Notes under the pieces: generated by a model | What the model was told of the DNA's origin: nothing | Seen by the model: only the letters and a program-made list of their open reading frames with translations | The model's database searches: none | Translations under genes and position numbers: made by a program | Shown: positions 11,788 through 21,840 of the stretch, piece after piece | How positions within the stretch are numbered: the first letter of the stretch is position 1 | Layout of the letters: every line of letters starts with the position of its first letter | Source: Cryptomeria japonica | Taxonomy: Eukaryota > Streptophyta > Pinopsida > Cupressales > Cupressaceae | Assembly: GCF_030272615.1 (NCBI RefSeq) | Contig: NC_081405.1 | Span: forward strand, 607,204,677 to 607,268,676 | Reading direction: 5' to 3' | DNA: 64,000 nt

Positions 11788-12603
11788 TGTAACCCACCAC
11801 CCTTAATTAAATAAATTTACATTTATTTAGTTTAGCCTTCACCCTTAATTAAATAAATTTGCATTTATTTAATTAAGTTTATCCTTCACCATTAATTAAA
11901 TAAATTTACATTTATTTAATTATGTCTAACCTTGTCCTACAAATCCTCCTACTAAATCAATTAATTAATACCTACTTAATTACTTGATTTAAGATAATTA
12001 AACCTCTTTCCCATTTTTCCTATTATTTAATACCACCTCATCCTCAATCCTTGTCCATTAAATCCTAGCCCTTGAATCCATCTACATGGATCGTGATCTA
12101 AACTTGTGATAATGTGACAAGTGTCCCTACCCTCCTCTTTCTCACACATGTGTGAGCACGAAAGGCCACATCATAGTCAACTTACCTTTTACACATGTCA
12201 TAGACATGTCCATTTCATGTTCTTCCCAATGTGTGTGTTACCCTTGCACCTCACTTCTCCTTGTGACACTTGTCACAAGGCTAAGCCTCCAAATTTGGGA
12301 CCACACTCCACTCAATCCCAACCATCCATTTATCTTTGAATCTTGGCCCTTGATTTTCCTCATGAAAAATTTATAAATTTAGGCCTCTTCTCTCATTTTC
12401 ATCATCTCTTCATATGCTATCCTTATAATGTCTATTTCATCACTCAATCATCCTTATCATACTATCATGCTGCTAGATAAATGAGCAACCACATCCAACC
12501 AATCATCATCATATCAAGCTACTTATCATTTTGAGGTTTGCATGTGTTTATTTGAATAGGCTAAGTTTATGCATCTTCATTTTGTTACATTTGCATGCAT
12601 TCA
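11788..12603 (+). repeat. 3' LTR of element D
   Basis: 816 bp, starts TGTAACCCACC and ends GCATGCATTCA. It aligns with the 5' LTR but lacks about 100 bp corresponding to roughly 5495-5592, right after the first four bases. Confidence 0.85.
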
Positions 12604-12608
12604 CTTAT
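12604..12608. repeat. Target site duplication of element D (right copy)
   Basis: CTTAT, identical to 5486-5490. Confidence 0.9.
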
Positions 12609-13668
12609 ATTTGACATCATTGAGTTTATGAAGAAGCACTTTTGATTATCTATCTTTAACCTATTATCTTGAGGAATACGATTCAAATTCTTATTGAATT
12701 TGACTACAAATTCTCTCATTGGTTCATGAATCTCCTTTTTCATTTGGGTGCACCAATAAGGAGTGTTCATCTTCAACACTTTTGAATCTTGCCTCAAACT
12801 ATATTTTAATGACATCCCACAAATTAATTGACCTCATTCAAAGATAATAGAACCATTTCGAAACACCTTCAATCAATGTCTCAACAAATAATCTAATTGC
12901 AACATCCGCATGTTGAACACCCAACACTCTGTAAGCAGTAAAGAAAGAAAATAAATGCTCATCTATTGATACTTTTCCATCTCCTCTAAACTTAGGAAAA
13001 ATCTTCCCAACGCTTTTGTTAATTCATTAAATTGTTCCCCCAGACTAAGCAAGCCGAGTGTTGCTCCCCAAGGCACTACCATATTTTGAATAAAGTTACT
13101 GAGGTAGGGAGGTTAACCCTGTGTAATATCAATGCTTGAAAAGTAGAGAATTAAATTACTTTCTTGGGAAGAGAAGGTGGTCTACTTTATGCCCTATGCA
13201 AAGGAAGTGTGTGGGAAAAGTTTAACTTTTTGTAACTCCTAAAAGATAGGGTGTACTATTCCTTTGCTTCATTCTCCTCTTGTGAAGCTTTTGGATTCTA
13301 GGGTGAAATAATGTTACTAAAGCCACTTATGGGGTGATCTTACCCTTCCCCCTTTCTATCTCTATGGATTTTGAGGTTGATTAAGGTTTGGCCTTTGTTC
13401 TTGATTCAATTGGGGTGTTTGTGCTTGTTCCCTTGTTGCAATCACAATGGGGAATCTTTCAAATACCCTCTCGAAAACCACTATTGGGTTTAAAGCCCAT
13501 TCTTCCTCTTCTTCTAGCACCAAATTAACCTGTATATATTCAACAACATTCCTCCTATGTCTCTAAGCGAGAGTATTCAACAGAGAAATAATGTCCTCTC
13601 TTTCAACATGCACCCAATCTAAGTCAAGTTGAATGACATAAAACACTTTCTCGTGTGGAAGAGCCATT
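12609..13668 (-). pseudogene. Gypsy element C: gag N-terminal part (broken)
   Basis: The minus strand starts MALPHEKVFYVIQLDLDW near 13668. After several stops it gives a clear retrotransposon gag core: KFRGDGKVSIDEHLFSFFTAY, then RVLGVQHADVAIRLFVETL, then MREFVVKFNKNLNRIP near 12700. It is cut at 12609 by element D and continues left of 5486. The frame contains multiple stops and shifts. This is the capsid region of the same minus-strand gypsy element that holds the protease and RNase H remnants at 3.5-5.5 kb. Confidence 0.75.
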
Positions 13669-13712
13669 TTTGCTCATCATAAGCGACTTATTTAAAACTT
13701 ATTATTCTTCCC

Positions 13713-13953
13713 TAGTAGAGTCACCAAATATCTATTGGCTAACAGATTTGTCTTTCCAAAATTACAATTAAATTGACTCTCTTTTGTCCAAAAACCTTGA
13801 AATACTATTAACAAACAATTGATTAAACTATTGATTATATTCACTCTTAATTTTGAAAAGGCACAACTTCCTTCATATGATCACAATTTTGGAACTTCAA
13901 ATATTGTAAACAACTTAGGTGTAATTTTAACTAAAAAGTAGTAAAGGTACTAA
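13713..13953 (-). repeat. Probable primer-site region and LTR stub of gypsy element C
   Basis: On the minus strand TTTGGTGACTCTACTAGGG (about 13710-13728) lies just upstream of the gag start. It resembles the leader motif that follows the 5' LTR in many plant gypsy elements. Sequence from 13730 to 13953 would then be LTR, cut off at 13954 where RNase H coding sequence begins. No LTR partner was found, so this is tentative. Confidence 0.35.
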
Positions 13954-14421
13954 CATTTTCCTAAGCTAAATTTTGACGGGGCAATCCACAATATTTGGCA
14001 AGGAGGAGGTGGTGTTATTCGAGATCATCAGAGGGATACTATTGCTGCCTATGCAGGTAGCCTGAGGAATCATACTGTCACTCAACATGAGGGAATGGCC
14101 CTCCTATGGGGTCTAAAGTTCGCCACTGCTATAGGTATTAGACAATTAGAAATTGAAGGTGATTCAAAAATAATTGTGGAAGCTTTCAATGGTAGATCTG
14201 CGACGGGATGGAATGTGGAAGTTATTTTGAGGGATGTAAGAATGTTTTTGGCTAACCTTGACATTTTCACTATCCACCACATTTTTAGAGAAGGGAATGC
14301 AGCTGCTGACTCCATGGCTACTATTGGTATGCTGCAAGATGGCTTACGATGTTGGAGGAGCATTGATCTGTTTCCAGTGACCACCAAGGAGATCTTGGAG
14401 AAAGAAAAAACTAAGTCTTAA
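13954..14421 (+). CDS. RNase H domain, C-terminal piece of an L1-type retroelement (5'-truncated)
   Basis: An open frame from 13954 to the TAA at 14419-14421 (about 155 residues) starts FPKLNFDGA. It contains all expected RNase H acidic positions: D in NFDG, E in HEGMALLWG, D in EGDSKI, and D in AAADSMA. This is the RVT_3-type RNase H found at the C-terminus of plant L1-like ORF2 proteins and in related orphan genes. The frame is closed by a stop directly upstream (13951-13953), so the RT part is missing. The in-frame ATG at 14095 would leave only the second half of the domain. Likely a 5'-truncated LINE copy inserted into the gypsy LTR; a captured orphan gene is the alternative. Confidence 0.65.
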   Translation, partial: HFPKLNFDGAIHNIWQGGGGVIRDHQRDTIAAYAGSLRNHTVTQHEGMALLWGLKFATAIGIRQLEIEGDSKIIVEAFNGRSATGWNVEVILRDVRMFLANLDIFTIHHIFREGNAAADSMATIGMLQDGLRCWRSIDLFPVTTKEILEKEKTKS

Positions 14422-14693
14422 TGAGGATTCTAATAAGTTGTAATCCGATGGAGAGCATTAATTATCAAAATTTGAACTTGGAGTGGGAACCCGATGATTA
14501 TGGGATGGGTATGCCACGTAGCTACATATGGCCTCATCATCAGTACCAAAATAATGAAAGGGATTTAAATAATGATGGTACCTATTGGCGAAGTACCAAT
14601 ATCGAGAAAGATAATATTTTATTAATCATCCAGATGAATGACATTGGCGGTGATGAAGGCAATAGCTGGTCTCAGCTAAATAACATTAGGTAG
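14421..14693 (+). CDS. Small ORF overlapping the RNase H stop (unknown)
   Basis: 90 codons starting at ATG 14421, which shares its A with the TAA of the RNase H frame (TAATG). The product is Asn/Asp-rich and polar, with no domain I recognise, no signal peptide and no membrane segment. It may simply be 3' untranslated sequence of the L1-type remnant that happens to be open. Confidence 0.25.
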   Translation: MRILISCNPMESINYQNLNLEWEPDDYGMGMPRSYIWPHHQYQNNERDLNNDGTYWRSTNIEKDNILLIIQMNDIGGDEGNSWSQLNNIR

Positions 14694-14736
14694 ATTTATG
14701 GCTCACACAAGCGAAATAGATTTCATGGTGGGGAAA

Positions 14737-14745
14737 TCTATTTAA
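14737..14745 (+). promoter_or_regulatory. TATA-like box before the coiled-coil ORF
   Basis: CTATTTAAA lies about 140 bp before the ATG at 14880 and is followed by a C/T-rich stretch (14800-14870) typical of plant 5' leaders. Motif evidence only. Confidence 0.3.
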
Positions 14746-14879
14746 ACACGACTTGCAATAACTGCAGTGATTATTGTATAGTTTTATTTCAGAATTTGTT
14801 GGGCTTGCTTCTCGACTCTGCTTCTGCTCTTGAACGACTCTATATCTTCTGTGCCCTGTTTTTCATTACTACTACTAAG

Positions 14880-16174
14880 ATGGAGGAAGCAATTATGGGG
14901 GGTGACTAAATGAGACTTGAACCTAATAAAATAGATGAATTCAAAGCCAGGCCGACAGTTTGGTTTATGTGCACGGAAGGAGGCATTGATAAATTCATGG
15001 AGAGCATGAAAGGAAATGACGAGAGATTGTCAAAGCAGTTTGTGGCTTCCTGGGAGGATAGAAGGGTCACTACATGGGTGGAATCTCATTCGAAGTTAAC
15101 AAATATGTGATTACTCAAGCGACGGGCCTATCCATGGAGGGAAGAAAATGGAAGAAACAGAGCCGCATCTCAGATACCACTAGTCTAAATCAGTTCTTCT
15201 GTGATGCGGAGAATCCTGTGAAGTGGGCCGGTGGTAACCACAAAGAGCTTCCATTGCCATGGGATGAGGTCTGCTACATCATCATAAAGTATTTTATTCT
15301 AGAAGGATGGTATGGGGTTTTCTATTACTATCACCTCCCTTTCCTTAATCATCTTAGGAATAAGGATCTTATCTCCATCCCATTTTATCTGCTGCATTCT
15401 ATGGATACTAATGTGAGAGATATCGCTGAAGCCAAGAAGAAAAGCAAGGACTTTACCATTATCCACCAAGGCCTTATCCTCTGCCTATACAATTTCCACC
15501 TGGTCCTTTGTCCTCCCTATGCAATTTCAGTCCAAAATGTGCCTCAATGCCACTCTCTAACCATAGCCTCTACCAACCCTGACATAAGCCCTTCTCTCTT
15601 GATCGAACCTGGCTCATCCAGTAAGAAAAATAAAAAGTGTGCTTGCCACTCAGAGGATTTAAAACCCCCCAAGAAAGTGAGAATCCAACAAATTGACTCC
15701 AATGTGGAAATTACTAACAAAGATAACACTCCTCGTCACTCTATGAGACTGGCATCCAAACCCCAAGAGAAACACTTGAAGGACCCCTCCTCATCCCATG
15801 ATACCGGGGATACCAAACCCTATGGTAATGCGGTCCCATCTCATTCCACCTCGACCCCTCATTCTGCGAGCTCCACTCATGTCTCTGAGAGCCCTAAAAA
15901 TTCCATGAGCTCGGATGCTGGACCCAAATCCCGAGCCAACTCTCAGTCCCGTACCCTCAGGTTTGAAACAATGGTGGTGATGGAGGAAGTGAGCAACATC
16001 AAGGAGGAAGTGAAAGGCAAGTTGATGGATTTGGAGAAGAAAGTGGACGGCGTGAATGAGAAATTGGAGGAAATCGCCAACAGAGTGAACGTCATTGAGA
16101 AAAAGCTGCATGATGTCTCCAGGTTTGCGTTGAATGTCATGCACAAATCTACGACCACTCTCTATCTCTTGTAG
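14880..16174 (+). pseudogene. Unknown ORF with C-terminal coiled coil (frameshifted)
   Basis: The frame opens at ATG 14880 (MEEAIMGGD), has a TAA at 14907-14909, then runs as MRLEPNKIDEFKARPTVWF to about 15073. There a frameshift leads into a 366-codon frame (MGGISFEVNKYVITQATGLS) that ends at 16174. The first half (to residue about 150 of the long frame) looks globular and aromatic-rich (ILEGWYGVFYYYHLPFLNHL). The middle is low-complexity Ser/Thr/Pro/Lys. The end is a strong heptad-like coiled coil (VVMEEVSNIKEEVKGKLMDL and following). I do not recognise the family. Sequence character suggests a repeat-associated protein, possibly LINE ORF1-like, but no nucleic-acid-binding motif was identified. 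Confidence 0.5.
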
Positions 16175-16804
16175 GAAAGCACCCACAAAGGAAAAGGAAA
16201 GGAGGATGAGGACTACACAGATCTCTGTAAATTCCTCACCAAAGAATGGGCGAGGAAGCTCCTTCCCAATAGGAGTCATGACAAAAAGAAGTAATTTTGT
16301 TAGCTATGGGGTTGTTTTTTAATTTTTTGAATGACCCTCATGGCCTTACGACTTATAGTTATGGTTGTTGGTCAATCCTGGACTTAGTATCTTTTGCCCC
16401 GTGTGGCATATTTTAACAAAGACTTTTATATACTCTGTTAATATGCGTAGTATGTTTAAAGTTTTTGATAGAGGAAAGTTTAGGAGGCTATGACTTTGTT
16501 GTTTCTCTGCTAACAATTGCTTATCTGCTATTAATTTGACTGTATCTGGGTTAGCCCCCTAGTTTTGGCTACTTTTAATATAAAAAACATTTGCCTATCA
16601 CCATAGAACAAATGCAAAAAACAAAGAACTGATAAACTAAATATGTATAGCTTTAAGATTACAATAATACAAAGATTATCAAATGTAGAAAAGGATTCCA
16701 AACATAAGCACCAACTCAAAGGTTAAAAACTAATGTATGGACAAAACACTTGATAGATTAGAACACCAACTGATTTCTTAAGAAAATGAATAACACTCAT
16801 ATGA
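16175..16804. other. Non-coding stretch after the coiled-coil ORF
   Basis: A T-rich 3' flank to about 16500, then A-rich sequence. No coding or repeat feature supported. Confidence 0.4.
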
Positions 16805-16809
16805 ATATC
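16805..16809. repeat. Target site duplication of solo LTR (left)
   Basis: ATATC, repeated at 17854-17858 after the solo LTR. Confidence 0.75.
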
Positions 16810-17853
16810 TATTGGTATTTTAGATATGTTGATATGGTTTTGTCATTAATGTCAACACTTGTCAACACTTGTCAGCACTTGGAGATCTTTGGTTATGTTC
16901 ACCAACAAGTCAGTGACTTATGTACAGTCACCGGTATTTGGTTCACCAACAGGTTATATTGTTCACCGACACTTGGAATGACATGAAGACTACCTGGTTA
17001 TGTCGAAGACATTATTTGATCACTTGGTTTTAACGATTTGGTTATTGATCTATTCGGGTTTGCATATTTTCTATTACTGACAAATAGGTCTAGGTTATGC
17101 ACTGGCAATCGTATCTATTCCAGATCAGCACGACACGTTATGGAGATGATTTATTATTATTGTAAATGCATTGAGCCGACATGATGCATCACTTATTGAT
17201 TTATTTGTAATTGATTTTATTGTAATATCTTTTAGTGAACCGATCTACTGAATTGGTATTAGGTTATGGTATAAATGTAAGATCTCATTTGTGAGATTGA
17301 TATGTGATTGGAAAAAGGATTGTAATAGGGTATATGCAAAAATAAGTAGAGCTATACACGCATACATTATTTGAAGGTTGAAGGAAGGTTTTTGAGACGA
17401 TAATCAGAACTTAACTGGTACTGAATCCAACATATGAAGATGATATTTTAAGCAGTACATTATCATTACCATCCAATTGTAGTCAATGTGACTCCCATTT
17501 TGTGATTGAGCAGTGAGCTCTAGGCAGCTAGCCTTTCTGGATGTGCAGACTCCATATTGTACACACATACTATCTGCAATAGTATCATTTGATTGTGGGT
17601 AAGGCTTCCCATCGTGGGTTTTCCCCTTGCAGGGTTTCCACATACAAATATTTGTGTTATGTGTTGTGGATGTTATTGTCTTTCTTTTTCATGCATTAAT
17701 CTTTACCGATACTGCAATTAACTGATAAAACTATCTACCGACTTAAAGTTTGGTTTACCGGTATTAAGCATTAAGTTTTGGTTAAGTTAATTTTGGTTGA
17801 ATTTAGTGGACAACTGATTCACCCCCCCGCTCAGTTGTCTCCAAGACCTAACA
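16810..17853 (+). mobile_element. Solo copia LTR
   Basis: 1044 bp bracketed by ATATC on both sides. It ends CTAACA and starts TATTGG, which is the usual copia TGTTGG with the second base changed. A TATA-like TATAAAT sits near 17270. The right third has the G-rich/T-rich block GTGGGTTTTCCCC...GCAGGGTTTCC (about 17615-17640) and a C-tract (17821-17829) that also occur in the LTRs of elements F, G and H. No internal region is present, so unequal recombination between two LTRs probably removed it. Confidence 0.8.
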
Positions 17854-17858
17854 ATATC
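17854..17858. repeat. Target site duplication of solo LTR (right)
   Basis: ATATC, identical to 16805-16809. Confidence 0.75.
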
Positions 17859-18336
17859 AACATTGAAGAGATTATCACATTCTGAATCATGCAAAATCAA
17901 AGATTTATGACAAACATAAGAAAAATACAACTCTAATGCACATAAACAACAAAGCTCATAAATTCAACAAAAAATTATTGATTTTCAAAATTTGATTGAG
18001 TCACATTCATTTGTCACACCATAAGGGGGACCAAAACTTGTCAATCCATTCCAGTGTCCCATTTCAACATATTTAAAGGTTTACAAAGTGTAACTATCCA
18101 ACAATTTTTTAAAAATGATTCTTTAATTTTTTTTTACAAACATAATTAAGTTTTTACGATATCAACATAAAAATTGAATCAAGATACAAAAATAGCATTA
18201 TAAGAAACACCTTCATTGCGTGGTAGTTGTATCCTATGGCTGAGTAGGCTAGTGCTATGTTTTTTATCTTTTCAAATCCTGTAGAGCCTTAAGGACACCT
18301 AGAATTATATCCTCATTGGGAATGATCACATTCTTG
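17859..18336. other. Non-coding stretch between solo LTR and element E ORF
   Basis: AT-rich, no recognisable gene. Possibly 3' internal sequence of element E; its 3' LTR was not found. Confidence 0.35.
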
Positions 18337-20905
18337 TTATGCAAAGTCCATAATGACATCCTCATTTTTTATTACATCTACCTTTAGGATGAACACCTTG
18401 TAATGATCGGTGTGTAGAATCCAAGATGCAACAATCCTTATTAATTTGTCATGATTCTCCTCATTGAATGTTTTTGAGTTTACCAAGCTATCAATATTGT
18501 TTTCAAATTCAGCCTTCAACTCGTCAACTGTAGCATGCCATGAATTATCTTTCCTTTTCAACTAACAATCACCCGAGTGAGAATCTTATTGGCTTCCTTC
18601 AATAACTTTCTCTATTATTTGATGTTCGGTATCAAGAACTGATGCTTCCAATCTAGACTCTAGAGTCATGTAGTGCAAATAGTGTCATTGGAAGAAATAA
18701 TACCTTTGGTGACAACCACGTTAATGCCCATATCCATGATCTCTTGCAACTCGTTCCTAGCATGCTAGTGAAAAGATTATTTCATCTTATAATTGTTGAT
18801 CTCCATGGATACAACATTCCTTGCTAGAATTAATTCGTTGTATGAGTTTCTTAAATTATTGATAAATGGAAGGCCTTTAGCCTCCATCTTCTTCACCCAG
18901 TCCTTGGTGATCTTTCCAAAATGGCTATATGATCACCGGTTGTCCACTAGCTCTTTATTTACATTTGATTCAAGGTTGATCACTCCTCTTGTAGGGATTG
19001 AACCTTGAGGAGTTAAACTCAACAATGAGTTCAAGCATTCAGACAAAGTATGTACTAATACCTTCAAACCTTCTTTATCGAACTTCTCAACTCTTTTCAT
19101 TACCCTATTGGGTGTGACTTGGAAATTGTGTAGGTTTTCATCCATGCTTAGGGGATCCATATCTATGCAGATAAGGTTAAAGTCATCTACAATAGCCTAA
19201 CGAGAATCCTTTGGGCTGTGAGGTGAGCAATTTCAAGGAAAAGGTGATTAGAGGTTTCATCCCATATTAGGTGAGAAGTCATTTTAAGATTTTTTCTTTT
19301 AGGAGCAGAGGGAGATTGCAATATTTGGGACACAGTATCCTTTGATTGTTTCATGATAGATTCAAGTTTTCTTTTTAAATATGAGGGGAATGATAGAGCC
19401 ATGGTAGTGCTCTTCATAGCTTCAAGACTCAAGAAAAAGAGTTCTCTTAATAGGAGGGGTTCTATCTATACTTTGCGAGTCAAAAGGAAAGGGAGGTTTA
19501 GGTTTACCTTCGTTAAGGTCCTCTATATTATAGACTTCTATTATGACAACGTCTTGCACTGCATCTTCTACCACAAATTTACCCTTTTCTCTTGCCTTTT
19601 CCTATCCTTTATCTATATTTTCTTTGATTGCTTTCTCCTTTTTTCCTTCTATGTTAGGCTTGGAACCTTCACCATAATTGTTTTATGAAGACTTATTCTT
19701 CTTAGAGGTTCTTCATCACCTCCATCTCTCCTTGGTGTGATAGAGGATGTTGTTTGAGAGGCAGGTGTTGAGGCAGGGACAGTTGCATTGCTGGAGCCAC
19801 TTGGGACTAAGGTCTTTTTTTATGGCAAGGTGGCCTTAGCGGCCTAACCTTTATTTTTTCCTGCCCACATCATTGTTTTCCTTATGACAACCACTGTTCT
19901 TCTATCGAGATCATTATCCGCTGGATGATCCCAATTGATAACCTCGAAGGGTTGAGCCTATTTATTAGAAAGATACATGGGATTGATGATATAAAACCCA
20001 TTATCTATGATACTCATTGTATCCCATCCTAATTGATAATATGCTATTTGCTTCCAAGTCCTCCTTAACTAATCTCTTCTTCTTACTTCAAGATCATTTA
20101 CACAACCTTCCCAATAATCATCAAGCTAGGGTACATGATTAAATGTGGGACCTAAATACAAATTATCCCTAACAAAATTCTTGCTATCACAATGCAACCT
20201 TAAAACATCATAAGTATCTAGGGTATACTTATCTGGGCCTTTTACGTAGTTAAGTGCATATGATTATGTCTTGCAAGAATATGGGCCTAAAGTGATTGGA
20301 AGTTGAATACCCATATTTTTCCTCTTAGTACACCTCTTATTCACTTCAGAAATTTGGCTACAACATTCAATAATGACCCATTTATCTTTGCTATACCTAG
20401 GTAGCTTTAGGGGGAAACCATAAAAGCGTCCAAACTAGATGTAAGTAAAGGTAGGAATTGCATGAAGAAGCTCTCGTATGTATTGATTAGAGTTGCAACT
20501 TCTAGTGAGATTATCCACTTTGGATGCTCTTAAATGTCCCTTACCAAGCCCATTGTAGAAACATCATTGACCCTTCTAAAGCTGGCATAACTCTTTTCTA
20601 GTTGTAAATCTGGGTAAAAATCATAGATTTGAATGTTATCATTTTAATCCTCCACATAACTCAATCTCGACCAAAATCTAGTACATGCACTGACATATAA
20701 TAAATATGATGACATGTAAAAGGACTTATTCCACTTGAATATGTAAGCAATCACTAATTAATTGCCCAATCAAGGTACATTTTTTAGCACATATAACTTG
20801 AGTGAAGAAGAACATCCATTCATCCAAGTTTAAAGCATATTCATCTCCACTTAACCTATGTAGAAGGAAAATAATGTCCACAATTTCTCCTTTGAGTTAA
20901 GACAT
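18337..20905 (-). pseudogene. Element E: long broken ORF of unknown family
   Basis: The minus strand begins at an ATG at 20905 and reads through a decayed but coherent protein. Recognisable pieces are LSGDEYALNLDEWMFFFTQV near 20800, KWVIIECCSQISEVNKRCTK near 20370, MGIQLPITLGPYSCKT near 20300, then LGPTFNHVPQLDDYWEG near 20120, a Ser/Thr/Pro/Lys-rich part near 19700-19800, and a Leu/Glu/Asn-rich, possibly helical end (19430-18337). Stops and shifts are scattered through it, in contrast to long coherent stretches between them. I see no protease, RT or integrase motif. Position behind a primer site makes a gag-like role possible, but the family is unknown. Confidence 0.5.
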
Positions 20906-21500
20906 GGTGTTCTTTTTAATCCCTCAAAGCAATATGTTGTCTAACTAGGAAAATGGAAATCCTGGTCAACCAAATTGAAGCACATTTTTGCATTAAGTAA
21001 AATCGTTGCATGTAAACAAAAATGGACAAATTGTTTATTCTTTTTAACTTGCAAAATGAAATGTTGATTGTGAATTTTTATCCTTGCAAGAAATGAAATT
21101 TGCTTGTTTGTTTTAAGCCCAAAATGAAAATTTGTTCCTGACTTGCAAGAAAACAAAGTTTGTTTGTCTGAGTTTGTGGTTCTTTTTAACTTGCAAGATG
21201 AAGTTCTTTTTAAGCCCCAAACTGAAAATTTGATTGATTTTTACAACCCAAAATGAAAAGTGAAGTTGTTTTTTATCCAAAAGGGAGAGTGAATTCCTTT
21301 TAATCCAACTTTAAAACAAAGTTAGAAAGCAAAAAGAATTTAAAATTCCTAACTTAACTCCTCGAATCTTGCAAAGAAGTTAGCAAAAAACCCACACAAT
21401 AAAAACAATTTGTTAGTGAAATGAAGGTCTTGGTGGGCTTCTACAAGCTTAAAATTTTGATTTTTCGGTTACATAATATTTTTTTGCTACTCTCTGTCAC
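20906..21500 (-). other. Element E leader, non-coding part
   Basis: Between the ORF start and the short-repeat block. Contains several near-copies of a segment with the words AAATGAAA, TTGCTTGTTTG and AAGCCC (20990-21260). No coding sequence supported. Confidence 0.4.
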
Positions 21501-21800
21501 AATAGCGCTACTCTGTGTAAACACATAAGCGCCACTTTAATACAAATGCGCTAAATGTCTGACAAAAGCACTAAAAGAACACCAAAGGCACTATGAAATG
21601 GACAAAAGCGCTAAAAGAATATGTCAAACATAATGAAAATTCTGTCAAATAGAGAGCGCAAAAGTGCTAAACTAGTGACAATAGCGTTATTTATAAAACA
21701 ATAGTACTAAAACAAGGACAAAAGCGCTAATTCACCAACATAAGCACTAAATATCCACTTTCGAAGGCACTAAAGCATGTTCAATAGTGCTAAAGCACAA
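21501..21800. repeat. Interspersed AGCGCTA short repeat in element E leader
   Basis: About 14 copies of a short motif AA(T)AGCGCTAA, with variants GCACTA, GTGCTA and GTACTA, are spaced roughly 15-30 bp apart in otherwise A-rich DNA. Good examples are near 21504, 21546, 21606, 21722 and 21785. The core GCGC is self-complementary. Several variants differ by a single C/T or G/A change. Confidence 0.6.
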
Positions 21801-21806
21801 CCTGTG

Positions 21807-21839
21807 AGGTTGCGTGTTCGATTCACGTCAGGCTCACCA
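21807..21839 (-). other. Primer binding site complementary to tRNA-Trp, extended
   Basis: On the plus strand the segment reads as the 3' part of plant tRNA-Trp including CCA: AGGTTGCGTGTTCGATTC, then CACGTC, then the acceptor end and CACCA. The minus strand is therefore a primer site that starts TGGTGAGCC one base after the LTR end. The usual 18-nt site would be 21822-21839. Here the match continues about 15 nt further, past the position of A58 (21821), with about two mismatches in 33 against the tRNA-Trp I remember. The tRNA comparison is from memory. Confidence 0.7.
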
Positions 21840-21840
21840 A

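Larger units (their letters stand above)
5491..12603 (+). mobile_element. Element D: complete non-autonomous LTR element nested in gypsy C
   Basis: Two direct LTRs (5491-6411 and 11788-12603) bracket a 5.4-kb internal region, with CTTAT duplicated on both sides. Sequence left of 5486 (gypsy gag end) and right of 12604 (gypsy gag start) belongs to one older minus-strand element, which confirms the insertion. The interior has no protease, integrase or RT that I can recognise, only one long broken frame with a G-patch. LTRs starting TGTAGACACC and the G-patch suggest a gypsy-type, LARD-like element. Mobilisation would need enzymes supplied in trans. Confidence 0.85.

Noticed and set aside
14421-14693. 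Bacterial-style translational coupling (TAATG)
   Set aside because: Coupling of this type is not expected for plant nuclear mRNAs; the overlap is noted only as an oddity.
15791-16279. 162-codon minus-strand open frame
   Set aside because: Antisense to the low-complexity and coiled-coil part of the ORF ending at 16174.
21801-21839. tRNA gene
   Set aside because: Only the 3' half (T arm, acceptor strand and CCA) is present; there is no D arm or convincing anticodon arm. The encoded CCA next to an LTR edge fits a primer site better.
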